A stretch of DNA of 64,000 nucleotides from Knoxdaviesia capensis. Lineage: Eukaryota; Ascomycota; Sordariomycetes; Microascales; Gondwanamycetaceae. The notes under the pieces were generated by a model, which worked only from the letters and a program-made list of their open reading frames with translations, made no database searches and had not been told where the DNA came from. Below, one piece after another: positions 45,998-57,401 of the stretch. The translations under genes and the position numbers were made by a program. The DNA lies in the NCBI GenBank assembly GCA_001510575.1, contig LNGK01000003.1:1925741-1989740 (forward strand), in the 5' to 3' direction. Positions within the stretch are counted from its first letter, which is position 1. Every line of letters starts with the position of its first letter.

Positions 45998-48071
45998 TTT
46001 CTTGGTGGGGTTTTTGGGGGAACTTTTGGGGAACGTTTTTGTTGGTTTGGGTGGCGGCACTCAAGGTGGGATGATAGAAGGTTGTAGTGCTGAAATAGAG
46101 AGGGAACGCCGGGATGGATATAGGCGCTGCTGCTGTTGGTGCTGGGACGCTGTGGAATCTCGCAGAATTCACGTGACGGGACAAAGAAGCTCGCAGAAAC
46201 TCTCTTTAGGCCAGGGCACCAAAGTGGCGGGAAGGAATTGGCACAGGGCGCTTTGGAGGGAAACGCCAGGCACTCACACACTGTTGAGCATTGGGACATG
46301 GTGGGCAGCCCGGTGCGAATAGGCAAAGAGCGAGCAGCGGAAAACCGCACCTGGTGGCCTGAGCGAGCTGACTCAGCCCGTGGACGCGCATGGAACTGTC
46401 AGGATTGCTCTCTTTCTCTCTCTCTCTCTTTGGCGCCGCGCCTTCGCGAGCACGACGATGCGTGAGAAGGAAGCTCCGGCATGCAGGGAAGATGAGGTCA
46501 AGCTGAAGGTCGAAAGGTCGCAGTCTTTCTTTGTTTTACTGGCTCATCTCACTATTTCACACGGCAGCAGCGGCGAGCCATCCTCTCTGAGCAGGTTGTA
46601 TGTACTCACTCTCACACTTTACCGCACAGAGATACACACGCACACGCGCTGGCTCCCTTCTTGACCTATACCTGCTTTTGCACGCCCGATCTCGGAGATA
46701 CTGATATCGGCGCGACAACCTGCAGACACACTCCCGTGCGTGACTTTCCTCCTATTTGCCGAGACGGTGCATCTTGGTATCAATCATAATCCATCTGTAT
46801 GTACTCCCTCCTGTTTCATGCCTCTTTTTCTCTTATCTCTCTCCCGGACCATCGGAGGGCCCCCATTGAGGAACCAACCATCCCCAGATAGAGCAGGGCG
46901 GTCTGGACGGACGTAACATGGTGCATGACCACGGAACGCAAAGTTATTGATAACGAGAAGGTGTGAAGCAAAGAGATTAAAAACCCCTCGGAGCATTCTT
47001 GCGCGGCGGCCGATAAGCTTTTTTTGGGGGGGAGTTGAGTGCGCTGGGCCGCGTTTGCGCTTAACACCCACACGACACCGAAACGGTACAGGTAGGAACG
47101 GAGAAGTGTGAGTCACCGAGAAATTGCAGGACTAGCAGCATCAAGCAAACAACGGCTGGAGAACTGGACGCACGGGACCGGATAAGATACTCACGGCGAC
47201 AATGCCACAAGCAGCAGTTCTCGCAGCGCCGTGGGCACGGCGGCTCCAGCGACACCAGGGCAGAAGATTCTACAGCGCGGTCGTGGGTTCTGGGGGCTTC
47301 CAGGGGCGTCTGCGACGTGCTGCAGCGTCAGTGGACACCGCTGGCAGCTGGCACCAGCCGGGCCTGGGCCTGGACCAATCTCACATGTGTCAGAGCCACG
47401 GTCGGCAGCCGGCCACAGCTGCTCGCACCTGCTGCACCCGCTGTTACCCGATTAACTCCCCGCACTACTATCTCTCGCACGCGCACCCCCCTCCATCAAT
47501 GCAGCAGGAGCAGGAGCACCACCAACAACAGCAGGAGCCACTATCAACGGCAACGGTATCAGTCATCGCTGTTTCGCCGGTAGCGCTCCAGCTGCCGCCA
47601 TCTGGCGTTTCTTCTTCCTCTCCGTCTTCCTCATCTTCTTCTCTCTCTTCTTCTCTTATCACCAAATCTCCATCTCCGTCTCATTTAGCCCCAGCTGCAT
47701 TGCTCTCGTCTTCATCCCACTTCCCCTCTGTTTCTTCTTCTTCTTCTTCTTCTGCTTCGCTGTTTTGGCACCCACCCGAACTTGTCGCCTCTTTGACCCC
47801 ACCACCACCACCACCGAACCCACTTTCTTTTTCTTCCGATTCCACCCTTTCTTATTCACCATCACCACCACTACCACAATTATCACCATCTCTTTCGCCC
47901 TCCTCCAAGCTGTCTCTGCTCTCTCCGTTCCGCCTTTCCGCGCGTCGTCTGACCACTACCACCACCACTACTACCACCGTCCCCGTCCGACGACCTCGCC
48001 TTCCGTACCCGACCCGGCTCTTCTTGCCTGCTCTGCCCCTCGGCCCGTCCAGCCCGCCGTCCTATTCCACC
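45998..48071. other. Divergent intergenic region before ALA1
   Basis: 2 kb between divergent genes. No independent gene is seen. From 47202 the plus strand is open in the same frame as ALA1 up to its ATG (see findings), with Ser/Pro/Thr-rich low-complexity sequence. Confidence 0.55.
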
Positions 48072-51000
48072 ATGTCTGACCCGCAGTGGCCGGGCAAAAA
48101 GGTTCGCCAGACCTTCCTCACTTACTTTGAGGAGCGTGGCCACACCATTGGTGAGTGTTTCTGGTGTTTTTGCATTTCTCGCCATCGTCTATCGCGCCCT
48201 CACTGAATTCGAGTTCCACCTGCCGTTATCTGACCGAGGGGACATCTTGCCCGTCACCTACTGCAAACGCTGAATCTCTGACTCACTTTCTCAACCTCTT
48301 CTCTGCCAGTCCCTTCGTCCTCCGTCGTCCCTCACAATGACCCGACTCTTCTCTTCACCAATGCCGGCATGAACCAGTTCAAGCCCATCTTCCTGGGCAC
48401 CATTGGCAAGACCGATGACATGGCGAACTTGAAGCGTGCTGCGGATACTCAGAAGGTATTGTGTTTGTTCTGGCCCAGGGCCCTTTTTTTTTTTTTTTTT
48501 TGCTAGTCGCGCCGCCACTCTGCCTCTCCCCCACCACTGAGAGCAAACACCACCAAGCAAACGAGCCCTTCCAACTAACCATTCGCTATTCTGCCATCTA
48601 GTGTATCCGCGCCGGAGGAAAGCACAATGTACGATTGAACCCCTTTCTATGCTTCGCGACCTTATCGGCCGTAAATCGGCGTTTCAACAACCCTGATCGA
48701 CTGCTATGACTCTTACCCCCGCCCTCCATTGGACCTATGCTTATCTTATCGCAATCTCTCTTCAATAGGATCTTGACGATGTTGGCAAGGACAGCTACCA
48801 CCATGTAAGTGCCACCATGCTTGAACATTCCCAATTGCCTTGGCCCTATCAACCCTCGCCTCTAATCTGTCCCCTTCACGTCCATGACTCGACCCTCCAT
48901 GGCTTGCCCACTAACACAATGCCGTCTGCACGTAATAGACCTTCTTCGAGATGCTGGGTAACTGGTCCTTCGGCGACTACTTCAAGAAGGAGGCCGTCGA
49001 GATGTCGTGGGAGCTGTTGACAAAGGTCTTTGGGCTGGATCCCGATCGACTATACGTCACCTACTTCGAGGGCAACCCCGCCATGGATCTCGAGCCCGAC
49101 CTCGAAGCGAAGAGCCTCTGGGCCTCCGTCGGCGTCCCCGAGGACCACATCATCCCCGGAAACATGAAGGACAACTTCTGGGAGATGGGCGACCAGGGCC
49201 CATGCGGTCCCTGCAGCGAAATCCACTACGACAAGATTGGCGGAAGAAACGCCGCCCACCTCGTCAACCAGGACGACCCCATGGTGGTCGAGATCTGGAA
49301 CAATGTGTTCATCCAGTTCGACCGCCAGGCCGACAAGTCCCTGAAGACCCTCCCCGCCAAGCACGTCGACACCGGAATGGGCTTCGAGCGCCTTGTTTCC
49401 GCCCTGCAGAACACCATCTCCAACTACGCCACCGACATCTTCACCCCCATTTTCAACCAGATCCAGTCCGTGACTGGTGCCCGCCCCTACACCGACAAGT
49501 ACGGCAAGGACGACGTCGACGGCATCGATACCGCCTACCGTGTCGTTGCCGACCACATCCGCCTTCTTACCTTCTCCATTACCGACGGAGCCATCCCGAA
49601 CAACGACGGCCGTGGCTACGTCGTCCGCCGAGTCCTGCGCCGGGGTGTGCGGTACGCGAGAAAATACTTCAACGCCGAGATCGGCTCGTTCTTCTCCAAG
49701 ATCCTGCCTGCCCTGGTCGAGCAGATGGGAGATCAGTTCCCCGAGATCGTCAAGAAGCAGGAGGATATCAAGGAGATCCTCGACGAGGAGGAGGTTGCCT
49801 TTGCCCGCACCCTCGACCGTGGCGAGGCCCAGTTCGAGAAGTACGCCGCCCTTGCCGACAAGGCTGGCGAGAAGAAGCTTGCCGGTGATGTCGTATGGAG
49901 ACTGTACGACACCTTCGGTTTCCCCATTGATCTGACGAAGCTCATGGCCGAGGAGCGTAGCCTGGACATTGACGAGGCCGAGGTTGACGTTGCTCGCGAG
50001 AAGGCTCGTGAGGCCTCGAAGGTTGTCAAGGACGCTGTGCAGACCTTCTCCAAGCTCAATGTCCACCAGATTGCCGAGCTGGAGCAGTCTCTCAACATCC
50101 CCCGCACTCTTGACGAGCCCAAATACATCAAGGGTGACATCACTGTCTCTGTGCAGCTGATATATGATGGCAAGAGCTTTGTCAAGTCCACCGACGGCAT
50201 CGCCCCCAACACTCCTCTGGGACTGCTGCTTGACAGCACCAACTTCTACGCCGAATCCGGTGGCCAGGTTGCCGATACCGGCCGGATCATCATTGACGAT
50301 GTCGCCGAGTTCAAGGTTCTGGATGTCCAGAGCTACGGAGGCTACATTGTGCACAACGGATACCTCGAGTACGGCCAGCTCTCGTCGGGAGACAAGGTCA
50401 TCTGCGAGTTCGACGAGCTGCGCCGCCAGCCCATCCGCAACAACCATACCGGCACCCACATTCTGAACCACTCGCTACGTGAGGTGCTTGGCGACGACAT
50501 CCACCAGAAGGGTTCGCTGGTCGACCACGAGAAGCTGCGCTTCGACTTTTCGCACAAGACCGGAGTCACCATCCCCGAGCTGGTCAAGATTGAGGACATG
50601 TCGAACGAGTACATCCGGAGAAACGGCAAGGTGTTCGCCAAGGACGTCGACCTGGATCTTGCTCGCGAGATCGAGGGTGTCCGTGCCGTGTTCGGCGAGA
50701 CCTACCCCAACCCGGTGCGCGTTGTGTCGATTGGCGTCGATGTCGACACCCTGCTTGCCAACCCCAAGAATCCGGAGTGGCGCAACGTCAGCGTGGAGTT
50801 CTGCGGAGGAACCCACGTTGAGGCCACCGGCCTGATCAAGGACCTGGTCATTGTCGACGAGTCCGGAATTGCCAAGGGTATCCGCCGCATGACTGCCTAC
50901 ACCGGCGAGGCTGCGCGCGAGTGCCAGCGGGTTGCTGCCGAGTTTGCCAAGGAGCTCGACGGCCTTGCCAAGATGCCGTTCGGCCCCGAGAAGGAGATGC

Positions 51001-51611
51001 TCGCCAAGAACACCGGTGTTGCGCTGAGCCAGCTGACGGTGTCGGCGGTCGTGAAGGACGACTTCCGCAAGAAGTTTGAGAACATCACCAAGGACATTGT
51101 CGAGCAGCAGAAGAAGCGCCAGAAGGTTGAGGCCAAGACCGCCATGGACGCGGTGCAGGCGCATTTCACCCAGGATGCCGAGGCCAAGTGGTTCGTGGGC
51201 CGGCTGCCGATCTCTGCTAACGCCAAGGCGATCGGCGAGGTCATGAACCACTTCAAGTCCAAGGACAAGGAGCGGTCGGTGTACCTGTTTGGCGGTAGCG
51301 AGGGCGATGCCGTCGTGCACGGTGTGTTTGTTGGATCGGTAAGTGCTTCCTGGTTCTGACCTGTCCTTTGTGTGTCTATCCCCCCCCCCTCTGAAGACAG
51401 ACTGTACTAACCGCTTCGTTTTCATCCTGTGTAGCACCTTGCATCCAAGGGTGTCACCGCCGAGGCCTGGGCCACCACCGTGTCTGGTGTTATCGGCGGC
51501 AAGGCCGGTGGCAAGGAGCCGACCCGCCAGGGAGCCGGAACCCAGCCGGAGAAGATTGACGAGGGAGTCGAGACTGCCATCAAGTGGCTTGAGGAGAAGC
51601 TGAAGCTCTGA
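48072..51611 (+). CDS. ALA1: Alanyl-tRNA synthetase
   Basis: Six exons: 48072-48150, 48310-48455, 48602-48628, 48769-48804, 48939-51338 and 51435-51611, giving 954 aa, the usual length. Exons 3 and 4 are micro-exons of 27 and 36 nt that encode the class II motif 2 region (CIRAGGKHN, DLDDVGKDSYHH). Motif 3 is HVDTGMGFERL. The editing domain carries the zinc/catalytic set H599 and H603 (HTGTH) and C718 and H722 (CGGTH). A coiled C-terminal region follows, ending KWLEEKLKL. It charges tRNA-Ala in the cytosol. Fungi normally use one ALA1 gene for both cytosol and mitochondria through alternative starts. Here the frame stays open for 290 codons upstream of the chosen ATG, including Arg-rich segments that could serve mitochondrial import. 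Confidence 0.97.
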
Positions 51612-52173
51612 ACGCAGATAGAGCCGGTTGATCAGGGGCTTCTGTTCGTCGTAGTTCGTCGTAACATGATTATCTTAAGGGCTCAAACCTTGGGGATCCC
51701 GTCGGTGTGCTGCTTTATATGAGTGCCTTTTCGCTGGACCTTTTTTTTCTCTTTTTATCTTGCCTCCTGGATCTCCTTCTATTTGCTGAAAGAAAGTGTT
51801 GTCTCAACCTCCCGACTGCGAGAGGAATATCCCCGGTCACGTTGCCATGAGATCGGACCTGGCGGACGGTATCGTCGCGTCTTTGTCAACTCTACTCTTA
51901 TAGACTATTTTTTGCTTTTACACACAGTATCTCACTTCGTTGTTTTTGGATTGACGATTTGATTTCTCTATAACGGGTTGTCCAGCCTGTAGGAGATCTG
52001 GAAGTATACATACATGGTGGTGTAGAAGGGTGAATATAGTACAGAGGGAGGGGGTCTGAATAAACAAACATGGGATATGGACTAGGAGACAGAGGGAATG
52101 ATAATGAATGAGAGCGGCAAAAGTTGAAAGTGAGTGTACAAAACGCAAGGAAAAGAACACACGGCCAGTTCCT
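51612..52173. other. Convergent intergenic region
   Basis: 3' flanks of ALA1 and the MidA-like gene. T-rich on the ALA1 side. No gene is seen. Confidence 0.6.
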
Positions 52174-53823
52174 CTATAGCGTCACAAACACACTGGCGTT
52201 CTTGTAGTAGTCCAACAGCGGATTCTCGCCGCTCCGCGTCTCGGTGTCCTCGACGTAGGCCCAGCGGGCCATGAAGTTGCCGTGCGACGACACGCGGGTC
52301 AGCTTGCCGGTGATGGCGCGGTACATGGCCTCCATGACGCGGAAGTCGGTGGGAAACAGGATGTCGAAGTAGCCCTGGTGGACGAGCGCGGTGGACACGG
52401 GCACCATGGTGCGTTCGAAGCGGGTCTGGACGACGGGGGCGTTGAGGCCGCGGATGGCCTGCGGCAGGCTGTGGAAGTCGGACGACACGAGGCGGTGGGC
52501 GGGGAAGTACTGCTCGAGGATGTCGAAGAACTGCATGAGGCGCGTGGGCAGGTACTCCGGGTCGGACAGGTTGGCGCGCAGCGGCAGCATGGAGCGCAGG
52601 GAGCGGGCGAGGCGCGAGGCCGGGTACGGCGTGGGGTAGGCGCCGGCGGTGGCGGCGCGGCGCACGCGGAAGAAGCGGGCGGCGACGGGGTCGAGGTCGC
52701 GCGAGTAGAACTCGTAGAAGTCGCCGTCGGCGTCGATGAGCACGTTGGCCTGCAGCGGCACGGGGCTGCCGCCGGGGGCGCGGGCCTCGGGCCCGTCGAG
52801 GTCGTAGCGGATGGCGTCGTGGGCGAAGTTGTCGAACACCTCCATGGCCACGAAGAAGCACGGCGACGGCACCGTCTCGGCCCAGTCGAAGATGGAGCGG
52901 TTGATGATCTCGACGTGGCCCGGGTGCGTGCCGGCGAGCGTGCGGCGCTGCAGCGCCGCCAGCGCCGGCGAGATCTCGATCACGCGGTAGCGCGTGCGCG
53001 CGTACACCTGCGGGTCGACGTCGCGGATGTAGTCGAGGATGTTGGCCATCAGCGTGCCGCGGCCGGCGCCCATCTCGTAGATGATGAGGTCGTGGTACGG
53101 GTAGCCCGTCAGCCGGTAGTTGGACACCAGGTAGCGTGCGATGGCCTCGCCGTAGTGCGGGCGGAACAGCTCTGTCGGCGTGTGCCACAGCTGGCGCGTC
53201 GGGCTGGCCACGCCGCCGGCGGCCTCGTCGGCGGCGTCCAGCGCGTCCTCGAACTCGGTGTAGCGGCGGCCCAGCTCGCTGTAGAAGTCGAGGTTGTCGC
53301 GCATCGCGTGGAAGTCGAACGGCTGGCCGGGACTGAAGATCACGGCCTCTTTGGAGAAGTAGCCGTACGACGGGTTGTACAGGCTGTCTGTGGCGGGTTG
53401 GAAGCTGTGGTTAGAGAGGAGGAAAAAGAAAAGGAGAGAGAATCACAGGCATGCACATGTCCAGAGCTGAAAGGGCTGCTCACCCTCGATAAAGTCTCGC
53501 AGCAGCATCTTCACCTTGCGCGGCCGTTTGGTGCGACTCCGGAGATCATCGGCCGTGAGCATCGGGTACGTGTCGAACTCGGCCGTGCGGTCTTCCGGGA
53601 GCACATCGCTGCGCTGCTGCCACTTGCTCTCGTTGGACGCGGTCTCGCCGGGCACGGCCCGACGGACGGCATAATTCCGCCGCTGCTGGTGGTGGTGGTG
53701 GTGGTGGTGGTTCACCGGAGCTATCGACGGCGTGATTCGGGGGAGGGAGAGCGGACGCCGTGTTTGGCAGGCCGGACTGCGGAAGAGATCTCGGAAGAAC
53801 CGGGATACAATCGGCGAGTCCAT
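52174..53823 (-). CDS. MidA/NDUFAF7-type protein arginine methyltransferase (mitochondrial)
   Basis: Two exons: 53823-53484 and 53387-52174, giving 517 aa, with intron 53483-53388 (GTGAGC..ACAG). The split codon restores DFIEDSLYNPSYGYFSKEA, the conserved entry of the family (PF02636). The SAM-binding motif is IYEMGAGRGTLMANIL, followed by YRVIEISPALAALQ and the VAMEVFDNFAHDAI segment. The C-terminus KNASVFVTL is encoded by the end of exon 2. The N-terminus is Arg-rich with a seven-His run and fits a mitochondrial presequence. In humans NDUFAF7 symmetrically dimethylates an arginine of complex I subunit NDUFS2 during assembly, which implies this organism has complex I. The promoter is shared with the divergent cysteine-synthase-like gene. 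Confidence 0.9.
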
Positions 53824-54193
53824 GATGGCGTGTTGATAGAGGGGAAAGAAAATTGAGAGGAAGAAAAAAAGATGAAGTGAGAAAAATGTATTTAGAAGAG
53901 CTTCAAACCGAGCTCACGCAAAATTTCCAAGGGAGGAAGGAACGAAGGAAGGAATCAGGACATGCAAGTACCGGGGTTACTGGCCAATCGGGGCCATGCT
54001 TATAGCGCGATTATGCAGGTAGCGGGTTTGCAGGGCCCGACTTACAACACAAATTCTGCCAGCAAAATCCGTGATCTTCACAACTCCAACCACAACCAAA
54101 AACCAAACCCTAAGACATTTTGTTTGCTGGATCCGGGATTCTGCAAGTATTTTTCCTCGTCTCTTCTCTGTGTACCTGCGCATAGATGTTGCC
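53824..54193. promoter_or_regulatory. Bidirectional promoter of the MidA-like and MCY1-like genes
   Basis: 370 bp between two divergent start codons. It contains AAACCCTAAG (54105-54114), a telomere-like box, and GGAAGGAA repeats near 53931-53952. Both genes are predicted mitochondrial, so co-regulation is plausible but not shown. Confidence 0.5.
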
Positions 54194-55606
54194 ATGACCG
54201 ACAGCTCTTCGTCCAGAGCCTATGGAATCGCCATGGTCGCCGCCGCGTTTGCGGCGGGCATAGTCGGCACTCTGGCGGCCCAGGACGCCTACAACGACTG
54301 GCAGAACATGAAACACAACCGGCCGCAGCGGAGGCTATCGACGACGCGGCAGATCGGCCGGCGAGCCAGCCGGCTGTTCTGGGGCAGCGAGCCGGTCGAG
54401 ATCCGGGACGCGGAGGCGGCGGCGGCGGCGGCTGCGGCCTCGAAGCTCGGCGTTGTGCGCACCGACGGCGACGCCAGCCGCGGCCCGGTGTACGTCGACG
54501 GCATCGAGGGGTGCATTGGCAACACGCCGCTGGTGCGCATCAAGAGCCTGTCGGAGGCGACCGGCCGCACCATCCTCGCCAAGGCCGAGTTTGTCAACGG
54601 CGCCGGCGGCAGCCCGAAGGACCGGGTCGCGCTGGGCATCATCAACGCGGCCGAGGCCGCCGGCGCGCTGGTGCCCGGGCGCGGCGACGTGATCTTCGAG
54701 GGCACCGTCGGCAGCACGGGGATCTCGCTGGCGACGCTCGCGCGCGCGCGCGGCTACCGCGCCCACATCTACATGCCGGACGACCAGGCGCGCGAGAAGT
54801 CCGACCTGCTGCGCGCGCTCGGCGCCGCCGTCGACCGCGTGGCCGTGGCGCCCATCACATCCCCGCACCACTACGTCAACCTCGCCCGCCGCGCCGCGGC
54901 CGCCCTGACGGCGGCGGCGGGGGCCGATGTCGGCGCGCCGCACGGCTTCTTCGCCGACCAGTTCGAGGCGCCGGCGAACGCCGCCGCGCACGTGGCCACC
55001 ACCGGCCCGGAGATTGTGGCGCAGACGCGCGGCGTGCTGGACGCGTTTGTGGCGGGCGCGGGCACGGGCGGCACGATCGCGGGGATTGCGCGCGTGGTCA
55101 AGGCCGATGCGCGGCTGGCGGCGGCGCGCCCCGGCGGCGTGCGCGTGGTGCTGGCGGACCCGCAGGGCAGCGGGCTGTTCAACTACGTGCGCCACGGCGT
55201 CATGTACGCGCCGACCGAGCGCGAGGGCACGCGGCGCCGCTCGCAGGTCGACTCGGTGGTCGAGGGCGTCGGCGTCAACCGCCGCACGGCGAACTTCGAC
55301 TCGGGCCGCGACCTGGTCGACGACGCGGTGCGCGTGTCCGATGCCCAGGCCCTGCGCATGGCGCGCTGGCTCGTCGAGCATGACGGCATATTTGCGGGCA
55401 GCAGCACGGCCGTGAACTGCACCGCGGCCGTCGTTACCGCCATGACCCTGCCGCCCGGGAGCGTGGTGGTCACCATTCTGTGTGACTCGGGCGGGCGCCA
55501 CTTGAGTAAGTTTTACAAGCTGATCGGCGAGCTGGGCCCCGGGAACGAAGACGATGATCTGTTTACGGCGGTGGGCATCTCTCGGGGAGCGGAAGAGGGA
55601 GTGTGA
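54194..55606 (+). CDS. MCY1: Membrane-anchored cysteine-synthase-like PLP enzyme (MCY1/YGR012W type)
   Basis: A single exon of 470 aa. A short N-terminal helix (AYGIAMVAAAFAAGIVGTLA, residues 9-28) anchors the protein, as in the yeast mitochondrial outer-membrane homologue. A linker of about 70 residues with a run of Ala leads into the fold-type II PLP domain: GCIGNTPLVRI, PLP lysine K142 in GGSPKDRVA, the loop GTVGSTGISLA, and the phosphate-binding GAGTGGTIAG. The family fold is that of O-acetylserine or cystathionine synthases, but the natural substrate of this clade is not settled. The start follows an in-frame open stretch with another possible Met at 54071; I chose 54194 because it gives the short anchor N-terminus. 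Confidence 0.9.
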   Translation: MTDSSSSRAYGIAMVAAAFAAGIVGTLAAQDAYNDWQNMKHNRPQRRLSTTRQIGRRASRLFWGSEPVEIRDAEAAAAAAAASKLGVVRTDGDASRGPVYVDGIEGCIGNTPLVRIKSLSEATGRTILAKAEFVNGAGGSPKDRVALGIINAAEAAGALVPGRGDVIFEGTVGSTGISLATLARARGYRAHIYMPDDQAREKSDLLRALGAAVDRVAVAPITSPHHYVNLARRAAAALTAAAGADVGAPHGFFADQFEAPANAAAHVATTGPEIVAQTRGVLDAFVAGAGTGGTIAGIARVVKADARLAAARPGGVRVVLADPQGSGLFNYVRHGVMYAPTEREGTRRRSQVDSVVEGVGVNRRTANFDSGRDLVDDAVRVSDAQALRMARWLVEHDGIFAGSSTAVNCTAAVVTAMTLPPGSVVVTILCDSGGRHLSKFYKLIGELGPGNEDDDLFTAVGISRGAEEGV

Positions 55607-56304
55607 TGCATAGAATGTGACGGCTATGATTCATGTATAATAGAAACGACACGCAGTTGCTTTCACTTTTGGCTGAAGCGTGGGCGCATCAAACACGCAC
55701 TGGAAATGTATTTGTACGTACGGAAGATGAGGGAGGCAAAAGAGAAACTCGATAAATACATGCAACGAAAAACAAAAAAGAAGAAGTTGTATCTGCATTG
55801 CAGACTCCTTCCATCCCTCCGTGAGCCCATTTTTGCTCGTGATACTCCAGAAACCAGAAAAAAAAAAGAAAAGAAGAAGAAAGGAAGTGGAAGGGAAGTC
55901 ATGAACGGACGTAAAAAGGGGATGAAGACAAATCAAAAGGTGTAGAAGCAAGAAGAGAAAAAAGGGGGGTTCTAGAGTTGCCCCGAAAGTATGTCTGTCA
56001 TGGGGGATCTAGACAGAATGAAGGATGCACGGGGAAAGGGAAACAAAAAGCACAGGATGATTAGGTAGAAATGGGAGTTGATGATGATTGTGATGTGTAT
56101 CATGCAGGAGAAGAAGAACAAGAGGCAAAGCAAAGGTCGCGAGAGACAGAGACATTTGTATTGGTTCATAGACTCTTAAGAGCTGGTCGGCAGAGGAATG
56201 CGCTTGAGGGACGAGGGAAGAATCGTGGGAGCGCAAAAGGCGGCTTCGAGACATCCGCGGGCGTTCGTGTCTTGGGTTGCCGTCGCGAAGAAGACTCGAG
56301 ATGT
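55607..56304. other. Convergent intergenic region
   Basis: 3' flanks of the MCY1-like and TFIIS genes. A-rich tract near 55858-55885. No gene is seen. Confidence 0.6.
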
Positions 56305-57401
56305 TTACGAGAACTTAGGGGTACCTTAGGGTTAGCAACCGCCACACGAGGCCAGACACACACAAAGCGGGAGACACTCACCTTCCAGCGGTTGCCGCAC
56401 ACGGTGCACTCGCAAAAGGTCGTCATCGGCTCATCAGCACTGCGCGTCTGCGCTTGGCTGTAGCTGACCTTCTTCTCGCCGCACTTGGAGCACTTGAAGC
56501 TGTCCGACACCGACTTCTCGGCCTGCGGCACCTGCGCGCGCTTCATGTTCTCCTTCTGCAGCTTGTCCTCGAGGCTCTTCTGCTGCGCCGACTTGAGCTC
56601 GTCGTGCGTCATCACCACGAAGCGCGCCGCGGAAATCTCGCCCGACATCACGCCCTTGCCCAGCTCGGCGTTGGTCTTGTTCTTGAGGTTCTGGAACAGC
56701 GACCGCACTTTCGCCTTGTACTCGTCGGTCTCGCCCTTGTACGCCTTGAAGGCCGCCTCCTCGACGTCGACCGCGCGCCGCAGCACCGCGTCGGGCGACT
56801 CGCGCGACCGGAAGCACAGCCCGTTGTACAGCAGCCCGATGCAGCCGTTGCGCACCTTGGAGCTCGTGCGCGCCGTGTCGACGCGGTCGGTCGCGAACTG
56901 GCGCTTCTCCGGGTCGCCGGTGAACGGCTTCAGCGAGGGCGCCGTCGACGCCGGCGTCGCCGCCGAGATCGCCGTCGCGGGGGTGGAGGTGGCCGAGCCC
57001 GCGCCGGCCTGCTTCTGCTGCCGGGCCTTGGCGCTCTTGCCCTGCTCGACAAGCTTCTTCCACCGCGCGACCAGCTCGCCGGCGGCCTTGGCGACGTCGG
57101 AGTTCTTGTGGCTGCGCAGCTTCGCAACGTAGATTCCGGCTCGAGTAGCCTAGATGGGTTCACCGGAAAGGGAATGGTCAGACCGGCCAGTCCACACAGG
57201 CTTCATTGGCACACCACAGCAACAATTGGGAGGGGGAGGGGCGGGGCGCCGTTCATATCATACCCGCAGCATATCCTCAGTCGGCGACGACTCCTTGTTC
57301 AGCGTATCCATGATAGTCACCGCGCCGGAGAAATCACTGGCCGTAATGGCCTTGCTGAGCGCCTTGATGCGCACCTCCAGTTCCTTCTGGTCGATCGACA
57401 T
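56305..57401 (-). CDS. DST1: Transcription elongation factor TFIIS
   Basis: Three exons: 57401-57264, 57149-56382 and 56313-56305, giving 304 aa, the normal length. The last exon is 9 nt and encodes only Phe-Ser-stop, restoring the family end CGNRWKFS. The N-terminal domain (LRATRAGIYVAKLRSHKNSD) binds the polymerase and partners. A Ser/Thr/Ala linker is followed by the central domain (about 140-255) with VRNGCIGLLYNGL and VRSLFQNLKNKTNAELG. The C-terminal zinc ribbon has two CxxC pairs and the acidic hairpin TRSADEP, which enters the RNA polymerase II pore and stimulates transcript cleavage for restart of arrested complexes. The final intron (56381-56314) contains GCTAACCCTAAG, where a branch site and a telomere-like box overlap. 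Confidence 0.95.

Noticed and set aside
45081..46184. A 367-codon uninterrupted minus-strand reading of the unknown gene
   Set aside because: It runs through the intron and uses the wrong frame for exon 1; the spliced model gives a coherent 261-aa protein.
49050..50471. 473-codon open frame antisense to ALA1
   Set aside because: A shadow produced by GC-rich codon bias of the synthetase exon; the sense frame has all AlaRS motifs.
52282..53856. 524-codon open frame antisense to the MidA-like gene
   Set aside because: Val/Gly/Arg-rich shadow; the minus strand encodes the complete methyltransferase.
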